NCBI RefSeq assembly: GCF_964218355.1
Contig: NZ_CAXPMC010000011.1
Coordinates: 1 to 64,000 of the forward strand
Length of the DNA: 64,000 nucleotides
Reading direction: 5' to 3'
Source of the DNA: Ferrovibrio sp964218355
GTDB lineage: Bacteria > Pseudomonadota > Alphaproteobacteria > Ferrovibrionales > Ferrovibrionaceae
Shown here: one piece after another, positions 33,225 through 42,400 of the stretch
Layout: each line of letters starts with the position of its first letter
How positions within the stretch are numbered: the first letter of the stretch is position 1
Translations under genes and position numbers: made by a program
The notes under the pieces: model-generated
Database searches by the model: none
Told to the model about the DNA's origin: nothing
What the model saw: only the letters and a program-made list of their open reading frames with translations

Positions 33225-35474
33225 ATGTCCATCGGTCAACGGATTGGCGCCATCATTGTCAGCGCCCTGCTGGCGATTGCCGTTATCATCGGCGCCTCGG
33301 TTTACGAGCGCCGCGCGGTCAATGCGGTGGAACAGCGCGTCCGGGCGGCAACCGCCGTGCAGATCGCTGCCCAGGGGCTGGACAAGCGGTTCATTGCCCT
33401 GCAGCAGTCGGCCGAACGCCTGATTTCGGCCAACGAGCCGGCTCTGGCGGAAAGCCTGCCGCGTGACTGGCAGGCGATTGCCACCGATCTCGGGGCCATC
33501 CGCCAGCGTATCGAGATGCCGGACATCGTCGTTCTTTTCGATGATCTTGCCGGCACGGCGGCACCGCTTGGCAAGATCAACGACCGGCTGATCGAGACCC
33601 GTCGCGCGGTCGGCTTCGACAATGCCTCCGGGCGGCGCGGCGCCCTGCTGGATGCCGGCCGCGCCTTTCAGAACAAGCTGGAGGAAATCCGCAGCAAGGC
33701 GATCGGCATGACTTTCGATACCGCCAATCAGCTCAGCATCATGATGCTGCAGATGCGCGGCTTCGAGTTCGAATACGCGCTGAGTGGCGACCGGGCCAGG
33801 TTCGAGGCCGATCTCGACAAGGCATCGGAAGAATTCCTCGGTACCCTCAGGACGGCGCAGTTCTTCGATACCGTCAAGCAGGAAATCCGCAGCCTGCATG
33901 CCGCCTATATCGAGGCCGCGCGGGCTTATGCGTCAGCCAGCGAGCAGTTGCGGGCTGCCGAGGCCGAGGCCGCGGCCATCCGGCAGGCACTGGCCCCGAA
34001 GCTTGCGGCGCTGGTCGAGCGGGCGAGGGCGACAGAGGCGGCCGAGCGCAGTGCGGCAGAAAGCACGCGGGCACAGGTGATCGTGGTTTCCGGCGGCATT
34101 ACCGGGCTGATCGTTCTGGTCATCCTGATCGCCAGCGTGATCGTCGCCCGCGGCATCCTGCGGCCGGTGCGCCGCATGACCGAGGCGATGAAGGCCCTGG
34201 CCGAGGGCAATCTCGATGTCGCCAGCCCCGATGCCGGGCGGCAGGACGAGATCGGCGCCATGGCCCGCGCCTATGAAGTGTTCCGCGAGCACGAGATCGA
34301 GCGCCGCGAGATGGCCGGCGCCGAGCAGCAGCGCGAGCGCGCCCATCTGGCCGAGCAGACGGCACAGCGCCGGCGCGAGGCGGCGATGGCGGCGGAAATC
34401 GCCGCGCTGACCCGTGCCATCTCGGCCGGCGATCTCGACCGTCGGCTGAACCTGGATGACAAGGAGGGGGATTTCCGCGAGGTCAGCCTCAGCATCAACC
34501 AGCTGACCGATACCCTGCAGGCAGTGATCGGCGAACTTTCGATGGTGCTGCTGGCGCTGTCGGAAGGCGAAGTCGGCCGCACCATGCGCGGCGAATACCG
34601 GGGAGTGTTCGCCGGGCTGAAGCGGTCGGCCAACGATCTGGCACAGCGGCTGGCGGAATTTGCCGGCCGGCTGGGGGCCTCGACCAATGTGGTGCGCAAT
34701 GCCTCGGCAGAGATTTCCGATGGCGCCGAGGATCTGGCCCGGCGCACTGAAAGCCAGGCTGCCACGCTGGAAGAGACGGCGGCCGCCATGCAGCAGATCA
34801 CGGTGACCGTGCGCCAGAATGCCGGCAACGCCCAGGAGGCCGACCGGCTGGCCACGACGGCCCGCAGCAATGCCGAACGCGGCGGCAAGGTGGTGGGTGA
34901 TGTGGTGGCGGCGATGGAGCGGATCGAGGAAAGCGCCCGTCGCATCGCCGACATCATGGGCCTGATCGACGAGATCGCGTTCCAGACCAACCTGTTGGCT
35001 CTGAACGCCTCGGTCGAGGCGGCGCGGGCGGGCGAGGCTGGCCGCGGCTTTGCCGTGGTGGCCCAGGAGGTCCGCGCGCTGGCCCTGCGGTCGGCCAATG
35101 CCTCAAAGGATATCAAGAGCCTGATCCAGACCTCGAACGGCCAGGTGAAGGCCGGGTCGCAGCTGGCCCACGAAGCCGGCGACAGCCTCGGCGACATCGT
35201 GCAGTCGATCCGCCGGGTATCGACGATCGTGGCCGAGATTGCCGCCGCCAGCAGCGAACAGGCCCGCGGTCTCGACCAGGTCAATGACGCCGTGACCGGC
35301 ATGGACGAGCTGACCCAGCGCAATTCGGCCCTGGTCGAGGAAACCCATGCCTCGGCCCAGGCGCTGGCCAACCAGGCCGGGGAGCTGGCCGATCTGGTCG
35401 GCTTCTTCCGCAATTCCGCACCCCAGCCGGCAGTGTCCCTGGCCGATGCCGGACTGGCGGCGGCAGCGGAATAG
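33225..35474 (+). CDS. Methyl-accepting chemotaxis protein with helical periplasmic sensor
   Basis: The 749-residue receptor has a first membrane helix (about 8-26), a long all-helical periplasmic region (about 30-280, including MLQMRGFEFEYALSGDRARF, reminiscent of HBM sensors), a second helix (about 286-308), two HAMP-like units (about 306-360 and 400-475), and the signalling domain with the invariant tip DEIAFQTNLLALNASVEAAR near 585-605. There is no C-terminal NWETF-like tether for CheR. The start ATG 33225 is chosen because the membrane segment follows at once. Ligand is unknown. Sensor helices and lack of Cache motifs distinguish it from most Rhodospirillales receptors. Confidence 0.9.
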   Translation: MSIGQRIGAIIVSALLAIAVIIGASVYERRAVNAVEQRVRAATAVQIAAQGLDKRFIALQQSAERLISANEPALAESLPRDWQAIATDLGAIRQRIEMPDIVVLFDDLAGTAAPLGKINDRLIETRRAVGFDNASGRRGALLDAGRAFQNKLEEIRSKAIGMTFDTANQLSIMMLQMRGFEFEYALSGDRARFEADLDKASEEFLGTLRTAQFFDTVKQEIRSLHAAYIEAARAYASASEQLRAAEAEAAAIRQALAPKLAALVERARATEAAERSAAESTRAQVIVVSGGITGLIVLVILIASVIVARGILRPVRRMTEAMKALAEGNLDVASPDAGRQDEIGAMARAYEVFREHEIERREMAGAEQQRERAHLAEQTAQRRREAAMAAEIAALTRAISAGDLDRRLNLDDKEGDFREVSLSINQLTDTLQAVIGELSMVLLALSEGEVGRTMRGEYRGVFAGLKRSANDLAQRLAEFAGRLGASTNVVRNASAEISDGAEDLARRTESQAATLEETAAAMQQITVTVRQNAGNAQEADRLATTARSNAERGGKVVGDVVAAMERIEESARRIADIMGLIDEIAFQTNLLALNASVEAARAGEAGRGFAVVAQEVRALALRSANASKDIKSLIQTSNGQVKAGSQLAHEAGDSLGDIVQSIRRVSTIVAEIAAASSEQARGLDQVNDAVTGMDELTQRNSALVEETHASAQALANQAGELADLVGFFRNSAPQPAVSLADAGLAAAAE

Positions 35475-35495
35475 GGTGCGATTCCATCTGAGATA

Positions 35496-35588
35496 ATGCA
35501 GTGCAATATCTCTAAATACTTTGATAATAGACCATATAATCAGTGAGTTATAATATTTGCATTGCAAATGCATTTTGCAGTGCAATAT
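35496..35588. promoter_or_regulatory. AT-rich control region with three TGCA-n-TGCA palindromes
   Basis: Three sites share the core TGCANTGCA: ATGCAGTGCAA (35496-35506), TTGCATTGCAA (35557-35567, inside the 15-bp palindrome ATTTGCATTGCAAAT, 35555-35569) and TTGCAGTGCAA (35575-35585). Sites 1 and 3 lie in an identical 13-mer TGCAGTGCAATAT (35497-35509, 35576-35588). Two perfect TATAAT hexamers (35535-35540, 35549-35554) stand between site 1 and site 2, without a good -35. The patatin start is at 35596. The layout fits a repressor blocking transcription; TGC-N3-GCA resembles alphaproteobacterial PhaR boxes. Confidence 0.65.
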
Positions 35589-35595
35589 AGAGGCC

Positions 35596-36738
35596 ATGGC
35601 AATACAGGATATTGGCGATACGTCCCCTGCGGCCGCGCCGTTCTGGCGCCGACCGCAGGTGTGGCTGCGCGGGCTGCGTCCGGTACTGGAGGCAGCCCTG
35701 CATCCGCGGGAAACCCTCGGCCAGGCGAAAGCCGGGCCGCGGCCCCTGTCGCTGGCATTGCAGGGCGGCGGTTCGCTGGGGGCCTTCACCTGGGGCGTGC
35801 TCGACCGCCTGCTGCAGGATGACCGCATCGCCCTGGAAGCCGTCAGCGGTGCCAGTGCCGGGGCGGTCAATGCCGTGGTGCTGGCCGACGGGCTGGCCGG
35901 TGGCGGCCGCGATGCGGCCCGGGCCAAGCTGGAGCGGGTCTGGCGCCGGCTGAGCCGGGCATCGACGGGCGCAGGCGCGGCCGGGCATCCGATGGCTGCC
36001 CTGCTGGCCGGCAATCCGCTGCTGGCCGGTGCCGCTTCCGCCATGACCGCGCTGGCCTTCGATGTTTCGACCAAGCTGCTGTCGCCCTACCAGAGCAATC
36101 CGCTCGGCATCAACCCGCTGCGCGACATCCTTGCCGAAGAGGTCGATTTCGAGCGCCTGCGCCGCGCCGCGCCGGTGCGGCTGCTGGTTTCGGCGACCCG
36201 GGTGCGCGATGGCGGCGCGCGGCTGTTCCGCAACGACGACCTGTCGCTGGATGCGGTGATGGCGTCGACCTGTCTGCCGTCGCTGCATCATGCCGTGGAA
36301 ATCGATGGCGACTGGTACTGGGATGGGGGCATTTCCGCCAATCCGCCGCTGCTGCATCTGGCGGCGGCCTCGCGGGCCGATGACCTGCTGCTGGTGCAGC
36401 TGACGCCGACGGATCACGACGCCCTGCCTCGCGACCAGAAGCAGATCAGCAAGCGTCTGCACGAGATCGTCTTCGGGCTGCCGCTGCGGCGCGAGCTGGA
36501 TCTGCTGGCGATCACCACGGAACTGCATCGCCGGCGCGGCATCTTCGGTTCGGCGCTCGGCCGGCGGCTGCAGCGGCTGAGGCTGCACCGGATTGCCGCC
36601 GAGGACACCCATGACGGCCTGCAGTCGGCGAGTGCGCTGAATCTCGACTGGGATTTCCTCACCGGCCTGCGCGACAGCGGCCGTCGCGCGGCGGAGGGCT
36701 GGCTGGCGGGTCTGCCGGCAGGCCGGGCAGGCAGCTAG
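35596..36738 (+). CDS. Patatin-like phospholipase
   Basis: The 380-residue protein has the patatin catalytic features: oxyanion-hole ALQGGGSLGAFTWGVL, nucleophile serine in SGASAGAVNAV (GxSxG) and the Asp of the dyad in WYWDGGISANPP. The product would be a serine lipase or acyl hydrolase, likely cytosolic or membrane-associated; a short hydrophobic run (AGAASAMTALAF) near 140 is not a clear membrane helix. In several alphaproteobacteria patatin genes accompany polyhydroxybutyrate metabolism (for example 3-hydroxybutyrate dehydrogenase); no such neighbour is visible here. ATG 35596 follows AGAGG. The promoter region carries three palindromic operators. Confidence 0.9.
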   Translation: MAIQDIGDTSPAAAPFWRRPQVWLRGLRPVLEAALHPRETLGQAKAGPRPLSLALQGGGSLGAFTWGVLDRLLQDDRIALEAVSGASAGAVNAVVLADGLAGGGRDAARAKLERVWRRLSRASTGAGAAGHPMAALLAGNPLLAGAASAMTALAFDVSTKLLSPYQSNPLGINPLRDILAEEVDFERLRRAAPVRLLVSATRVRDGGARLFRNDDLSLDAVMASTCLPSLHHAVEIDGDWYWDGGISANPPLLHLAAASRADDLLLVQLTPTDHDALPRDQKQISKRLHEIVFGLPLRRELDLLAITTELHRRRGIFGSALGRRLQRLRLHRIAAEDTHDGLQSASALNLDWDFLTGLRDSGRRAAEGWLAGLPAGRAGS

Positions 36739-36850
36739 GAAATCCCGGCCCGGGACTTGCCGGCGGATTTTTGGCCCCTATATGTTCCCGGTCGTGCCGG
36801 ACCGTGTATCATGGGATGGCCGGCCCCGGACGGCGCCGACCGGGCGCCGG

Positions 36851-36954
36851 CTGGCCGGAATCGGCAGCCACTTGGCGGAAACTGGCATCGCATTGGCCGG
36901 AATTGGCATCCAATTGGCGCGAATGGGCTGCAATTGGCTCGCAACTGGCCTAGA
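36851..36954. repeat. Degenerate 21-bp tandem repeat between patatin and recG genes
   Basis: Five copies of a unit like TTGGCCGGAATTGGCATCCAA lie at 36851-36871, 36872-36892, 36893-36913, 36914-36933 (20 bases) and 36934-36954. The copies differ by several bases each. They sit in the 238-base gap between two convergent genes and end 22 bases before the recG stop. Open frames across the repeat exist in both strands but lack coding support. Confidence 0.7.
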
Positions 36955-36976
36955 TGGTTTCTGGAAAAACAGTGGT

Positions 36977-39082
36977 TTAGCCGGAACGCAGATACTGAAT
37001 CGCTGCATCCCGCTCGAACAGGTACAGCAACACCCGCAGCGCCTGACCGCGGGCACCGGCCAGTTCCGGGTCGCGCTCCAGGAGCAGCTTCGCATCGTCG
37101 CGGGCGGCGGCCAGCAGGGCGCCATGGGCGGCGAGATCGGCCAGCCGGAAATCCGGCAGGCCGCTCTGCCGGGTGCCCAGCACCTCGCCGGCGCCGCGCA
37201 GCCGCAAATCCTCCTCGGCGATGCGGAAACCGTCATCCGTCTCGCGCAGGATCTGCAGCCGCGCCCGCGCCGTCTCGCCCAGCGGCCCGGAATAGACCAG
37301 CAGGCAGGAGCCGGGCCGGCCGCCGCGGCCGACCCGGCCGCGCAGCTGGTGCAACTGCGCCAGCCCGAAGCGCTCGGCATGCTCGATCACGATCAGGGTG
37401 GCCTCCGGCACATCGACGCCGACCTCGATCACGGTGGTTGCCACCAGCAGCTTCGTCGTGCCGGCCGCGAACGCTTCCATCGCCGCGTCCTTGTCAGCGG
37501 CCTTCATCTGGCCATGCACCAGGCCGATGACCGGGCCGAGTTCGGGTTCCAGTGCCTGTTTCAGGGCCGAATGGCGCTCGGCCGCAGCGGCCATGTCGCT
37601 CTGCTCGCTCTCTTCCACCAGCGGGCAGACCCAGTAGACCCGTTCGCCGGCCTCGACCTTGCGCTTCACGGCGGCCACCACATCCATGTAGCGGTCGGCG
37701 GCCACCGTGCGGGTGTCGACCGGGGTGCGGCCCGGCGGCTTCTCGGTCAGCAGCGAGACATCCATGTCGCCATAGGCGGTCAGCGACAGGGTGCGCGGGA
37801 TCGGCGTCGCCGTCATCACCAGCACGTCGACGCCGCCTTTGTCTCTCTGTCCCTTTGCCGCCAGTCCCAGCCGCTGGCTGACGCCGAAGCGGTGCTGCTC
37901 GTCGATCACCGCCAGCGCCAGATCGTGGAAGGCGACATCGTCCTGGAACAGCGCATGGGTGCCGACCAGGATATCGATCCCGCCGGCGGCCAGCCGCTCC
38001 AGCAGGGCGGCGCGTGCCTTGCCCTTGTCGCGGCCGGTCAGCAGGGCGATGCGCAGGCCGAGTTTCTCGCAGTAGGGCGCCAGCGTATCGGCATGCTGGC
38101 GGGCGAGAATCTCGGTCGGCGCCATCAGCGCGGCCTGTGCACCGGCCTCGACACAGGCCAGCATGGCATTCAGGGCAACCATGGTCTTGCCGCTGCCGAC
38201 ATCGCCCTGCAGCAGCCGCAGCATGCGCCGGTCGGACGCCATGTCGCCGGCGATCTCGGCATTGGCCTGCCGCTGGGCATTGGTCAGTGGCCAGGGCAGC
38301 AGTTTTTCAAGCTGGTCGCGCAGGCGGCCGTCACCCTGCAGCGGCCGGCCCGTCAGCCGTTTCAGCCGGCGGCGCACCAGCAGCAGGGCCAGTTGGTTGG
38401 CCAGCAGCTCGTCGAAGGCCAGCCGCTGCCGCGCCGGCATGGCCGGCTCGAGATCGGCGGCCGTCTCCGGCCGGTGCGCCGCCAGCAATGCCGCATGCCA
38501 GCCGGGCCAGCCCTGCTGTTTCAGATAGGCCGGGTCGAGCCATTCCGGCAGGTCCGGGGCCTTTGCCAGCGCGCCGTCGATGATCTTGGCCAGCGTGCGT
38601 GGCGCCAGGCCGGCGGTCAGCGGATAGACCGGCTCGACGGTGGCAAGCTGCTCGGATTCCTCCAGCGTGCCGATGCGATCGGGGTGTGTCATCTGCGGCC
38701 GGCCGTCGAACAGTTCGACGGTGCCGCTGACCACCCGGATCTCGCCCTCGGGCAGGGTCCGCTTCAGGAAGTCTTCGCGGCCGTTGAAGAAGACGAGGGT
38801 CAGTTCGCCGCTGTCGTCATGGCCGGTGATGCGGTAGGGCAGCCGGGCCGTGCGCGGCGGCTGGTGCCGGTCGATGGTCAGTGTGATCGTGGCGATCCGC
38901 CCGGGTTCCGCCGCGGCGATGCTGGGGCGGTAGCGCCGGTCGATCAGGCCGGCCGGCAGGTGCCACCACAGGTCCTGCACGCGGCCGCCGGCCAGCTTCT
39001 CGACCAGCGGGGCGAGGCGCGGGCCGCAGCCTTTCAGGCTGGTGATCGGCACAAAGGCGGGAAACAGCGATTCCGGGCGCAT
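36977..39082 (-). CDS. recG: ATP-dependent DNA helicase RecG
   Basis: The 701-residue protein starts at MRPESLFPAFVPI (39082); the frame is open upstream into the divergent gene's control region. It has the N-terminal wedge/OB domain (about 60-160), helicase motif I LLQGDVGSGKTMVAL, motif II DEQHRFGV, motif III TATPIPRTLSL, and the C-terminal TRG motif QLRGRVGRGG. RecG remodels stalled forks and Holliday junctions. It is divergent from sdhE-mfd, a common arrangement in alphaproteobacteria. Confidence 0.97.
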   Translation of the reverse strand: MRPESLFPAFVPITSLKGCGPRLAPLVEKLAGGRVQDLWWHLPAGLIDRRYRPSIAAAEPGRIATITLTIDRHQPPRTARLPYRITGHDDSGELTLVFFNGREDFLKRTLPEGEIRVVSGTVELFDGRPQMTHPDRIGTLEESEQLATVEPVYPLTAGLAPRTLAKIIDGALAKAPDLPEWLDPAYLKQQGWPGWHAALLAAHRPETAADLEPAMPARQRLAFDELLANQLALLLVRRRLKRLTGRPLQGDGRLRDQLEKLLPWPLTNAQRQANAEIAGDMASDRRMLRLLQGDVGSGKTMVALNAMLACVEAGAQAALMAPTEILARQHADTLAPYCEKLGLRIALLTGRDKGKARAALLERLAAGGIDILVGTHALFQDDVAFHDLALAVIDEQHRFGVSQRLGLAAKGQRDKGGVDVLVMTATPIPRTLSLTAYGDMDVSLLTEKPPGRTPVDTRTVAADRYMDVVAAVKRKVEAGERVYWVCPLVEESEQSDMAAAAERHSALKQALEPELGPVIGLVHGQMKAADKDAAMEAFAAGTTKLLVATTVIEVGVDVPEATLIVIEHAERFGLAQLHQLRGRVGRGGRPGSCLLVYSGPLGETARARLQILRETDDGFRIAEEDLRLRGAGEVLGTRQSGLPDFRLADLAAHGALLAAARDDAKLLLERDPELAGARGQALRVLLYLFERDAAIQYLRSG

Positions 39083-39108
39083 GGATGAGGGAAAATACCG
39101 TGAAAACC

Positions 39109-39138
39109 TTGAGAATCCGAGGCTTGCCGTACTATATC
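39109..39138 (+). promoter_or_regulatory. Candidate promoter for sdhE-mfd
   Basis: TTGAGA (39109-39114) and TATATC (39133-39138) are 18 bases apart, 35 bases before the sdhE start and in the recG-sdhE divergent gap. It is a moderate sigma70 match. Confidence 0.45.
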
Positions 39139-39173
39139 CTGCCCCGACCCCTAAGACAGCCCACAGGCCAGGC

Positions 39174-39452
39174 ATGACCGACGCCCCGCGCGAGGATACC
39201 GAGACCCGCCGCAAGCGCCTGCTGCACCGCAGCCGCTATACCGGCATGAAGGAAACCGACATCCTGCTCGGCAGCTTTGCCGCGCGGCATCTGCCGACCT
39301 TCACCGCGGTCGAACTCGACCAGTACGAGGCCCTGCTGGAGAATTACGACGACCCACAGATTTATGCCTGGGCGATCGGCCGCGACCCGGTGCCGGCGCA
39401 TCTGAATACCGGGGTGATGAAGCTGCTGCGCGCCTACCGCCTGCCGCTCTGA
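39174..39452 (+). CDS. sdhE: Succinate dehydrogenase assembly factor SdhE (DUF339)
   Basis: The 92-residue protein has the SdhE signature RRKRLLHRSRYTGMKETDIL, including the RGxxE-like turn here read as RYTGMKETD, and QYEALLENYDDPQIYAWAI. SdhE delivers FAD to the flavoprotein subunit of succinate dehydrogenase. It ends seven bases before mfd. Confidence 0.92.
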   Translation: MTDAPREDTETRRKRLLHRSRYTGMKETDILLGSFAARHLPTFTAVELDQYEALLENYDDPQIYAWAIGRDPVPAHLNTGVMKLLRAYRLPL

Positions 39453-39459
39453 TCCAGCC

Positions 39460-42400
39460 ATGACCTTCCAGTTGCCGGATATCCTGACCCGGCCGGGTCG
39501 CTGGGCACTGGCCGGCGCACCGGAGGGGCAGGATGTGCGCCTGCTGGTTGCGCTGGCGGCCCGGCAGGGGGCGGCCGGTCTCCTGCATGTCTGTCGCGAC
39601 GACGCCCGCATGGCCACCGTGGAAGCTGCGCTGCGCTTCTTCGCGCCGGACCTTGCCGTCCTGACCCTGCCGGCCTGGGACTGCCAGCCCTATGACCGCG
39701 TGTCGCCGAATGCCGAGATCGCGGCGAAGCGCATGGATACCCTGAACCGCCTGGCCGGCAGCCTGCCGGATGGGCCATGGCTGCTGCTGACCACGGTGAA
39801 TGCTGCCCTCCAGCGCCTGCCGGCGCCGGATTACCTGCGCAGCACCGGGTTCAGCGCCGCGAAGGGCAGCCGTGTGGCGCCGGAGACCCTGGTGGGCTAT
39901 CTCGCCGGCAACGGCTACAGCCGCGTTTCCACCGTGATGGAGCCCGGCGAGTTCGCGGTCCGTGGCGGCCTGGTCGATCTGTTCCCACCCGGCACCGAGG
40001 CACCGTTCCGCCTCGATTTCTTTGGCGACGAGGTGGAGAATATCCGCCGCTTCGATCCGGCCAGCCAGCGTACGGTCGACACCGTGCCGGCCCTGTCGCT
40101 GACCGCCATGAGCGAGGTGCCGCTGGACGCCGATGCCATCGGCCGCTTCCGCAGCGGCTATCGCGAATTGTTCGGCACCGTCACCAAGGAAGACCCGCTC
40201 TACGAGGCGGTCTCCGCCGGTCGCCGCCAGATCGGCATGGAACACTGGCTGCCGCTGTTCTTCGATCGGCTGGTTACCGTGCTGGATTATGTGCCGCAGG
40301 CTGTTGTGACGCTCGACCACCTGAGCGGCGAGGCGGCCGACGAGCGGCTGAAGGCGGTTGCCGACCATTACGACGCCCGCCGCGCGGCGATGAAGCGTGG
40401 GCTGGAAGAGGGTGGTGCGCCCTACAAGCCGCTGCCGCCGGACCGGCTGTACCTGACCAGCGGCGAATGGGACCAGCGGCTGGAAAAGCGGCCGGCCGGT
40501 CAGCTCTACCCATTCGATGCTGTCGGCGGAGCGGGAATCACGGTGGTCGATATCGGTGGCCGGCCGGGCCGCGATTTCGCCCCCGAACGCGCCCAGGCGG
40601 CACAGGCCGCCGAGCATCGCGAGGCAGCAAAGGTCGGCGTCTACGATGCGCTGGGCGGCCATCTGGCGAAACAGGTACAGGTTGGACGCCGGGTGCTGTT
40701 CGCCACCTTCTCGGCCGGTGCCGCCGACCGTCTGGGGCATGTGCTTGCCGATCATGGCATAACCGCGCCGCAGACAGTGGAACAGGCCGCCGATCTCGAC
40801 AGCCTGCCGAAAGCGGTCGCTGCCATCGCCGTGCTGCCGATCGAGCATGGCTTTGAGGCCGGCGATCTCTGCGTGGTGGCCGAGCAGGATATCCTCGGCG
40901 ACCGTCTGGTGCGGCCGCGCCAGAAGAAGCGGCGGGCGGAGAATTTCATTGCCGAGGCCAGCGCCCTGCAGCCGGGCGACTATGTCGTGCATATCGACCA
41001 CGGCATCGGCCAGTACAAGGACCTGGTGACGCTGGACGTCGCCGGCGCGCCGCATGATTGCCTGCTGCTGCATTACGATGGCGGCGACCGGCTGTACCTG
41101 CCGGTCGAGAATATCGAGATGCTGTCGCGCTACGGCTCGCCCGAAGCGGAAGTGACGCTCGACAAGCTGGGCGGCGTGGCGTGGCAGAACCGCAAGGCGC
41201 GGATGAAGCAGCGCCTGAAAGACATGGCCGGCGAGCTGATGAAGGTGGCGGCCCAGCGCGAGTTGCGGCGCGGCGAGCAGGTGGCACCGCCGGACGGCCT
41301 CTACGAGGAATTCTGCGCCCGCTTCCCCTATGACGAAACCGACGATCAGGCCCGTGCCATCGACGAGACGCTGGAAGATCTGGCCTCCGGCAAGCCGATG
41401 GACCGTCTGATCTGCGGCGATGTCGGTTTCGGCAAGACGGAAGTGGCGCTGCGGGCGGCTTTCACGGCTGCCATGGCCGGTCAGCAGGTGGCGCTGGTCT
41501 GCCCGACCACGCTGCTCTGCCGCCAGCATTACCGCACCTTCTTCGAACGGTTCCGCGGCCTGCCGATCCGTATCGAGCACCTGTCCCGCATGGTGACGGC
41601 GAAGGCGGCGACAGCCACCAAGAAGGGGCTGGCGGACGGCACGGTCGACATCGTGATCGGTACTCATGCCGTGCTGTCGAAGAGCATCGACTTCAAACGG
41701 CTCGGCCTGCTGATCATCGACGAGGAACAGCATTTCGGCGTCAAGCACAAGGAGCGCCTGAAGCAGCTGAAGGCCGAGGTGCATGTGCTGACCATGTCGG
41801 CGACGCCGATCCCGCGCACCCTGCAGCTGGCTCTCTCGGGGGTGCGCGAACTCAGCCTGATCGCGACCCCGCCGGTCGACCGCCTGGCCGTTCGTACTTA
41901 TGTGACGCCTTTCGATCCGGTGGTGATCCGCGAGGCGCTGCTGCGCGAGCATTTCCGCGGCGGCCAGAGCTTCTTCGTCTGTCCGCGCATCGAGTTCCTC
42001 GATACCGCGATGGCCTTCATCCGCGATCATGTGCCGGAGCTGAAGGCGGTGGTCGCCCATGGCCAGATGGCGCCGACCGATCTGGACGATGTGATGAACG
42101 CCTTTTACGACCGGCGCTACGACGTGCTGGTGGCGACCAACATCGTCGAGAGCGGCCTCGACATCCCGTCTGCCAACACGTTGGTGGTCTATCGTGCCGA
42201 CCTGTTCGGCCTGGCGCAGATGTACCAGCTGCGCGGCCGGGTCGGGCGCTCGAAACTGCGGGCCTATTCCTATTTCACCTATCAGGCCGGTCGGCTGCTC
42301 AGCGCCTCGGCGGAACAGCGCCTGCGGGTGCTGCAGAGCCTCGATACCCTGGGGGCCGGATTCACGCTGGCCTCGCATGACCTCGACCTGCGCGGCGCCG

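Noticed and set aside
35535..35554. Two perfect TATAAT boxes as an annotated promoter for the patatin gene.
   Set aside because: Neither has a -35 hexamer at 16-18 bases upstream; an activator-dependent promoter remains possible, so they are described within the operator region only.
36757..37000. Short open frames across the 21-bp repeat, seen in several phases on both strands.
   Set aside because: A 21-bp repeat keeps all frames open; the peptides are low-complexity and lack a ribosome site or neighbours that support coding.
39301..42378. A very long open frame on the minus strand inside mfd (over 1000 codons), and a similar one at 22597-25425.
   Set aside because: They are out-of-phase shadows of GC-rich genes whose codon bias removes stop codons on the other strand. 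The translations are rich in Arg, His, Gln and Gly with no recognisable domain, while the plus-strand frames are clear Mfd and AsmA/ATP12.
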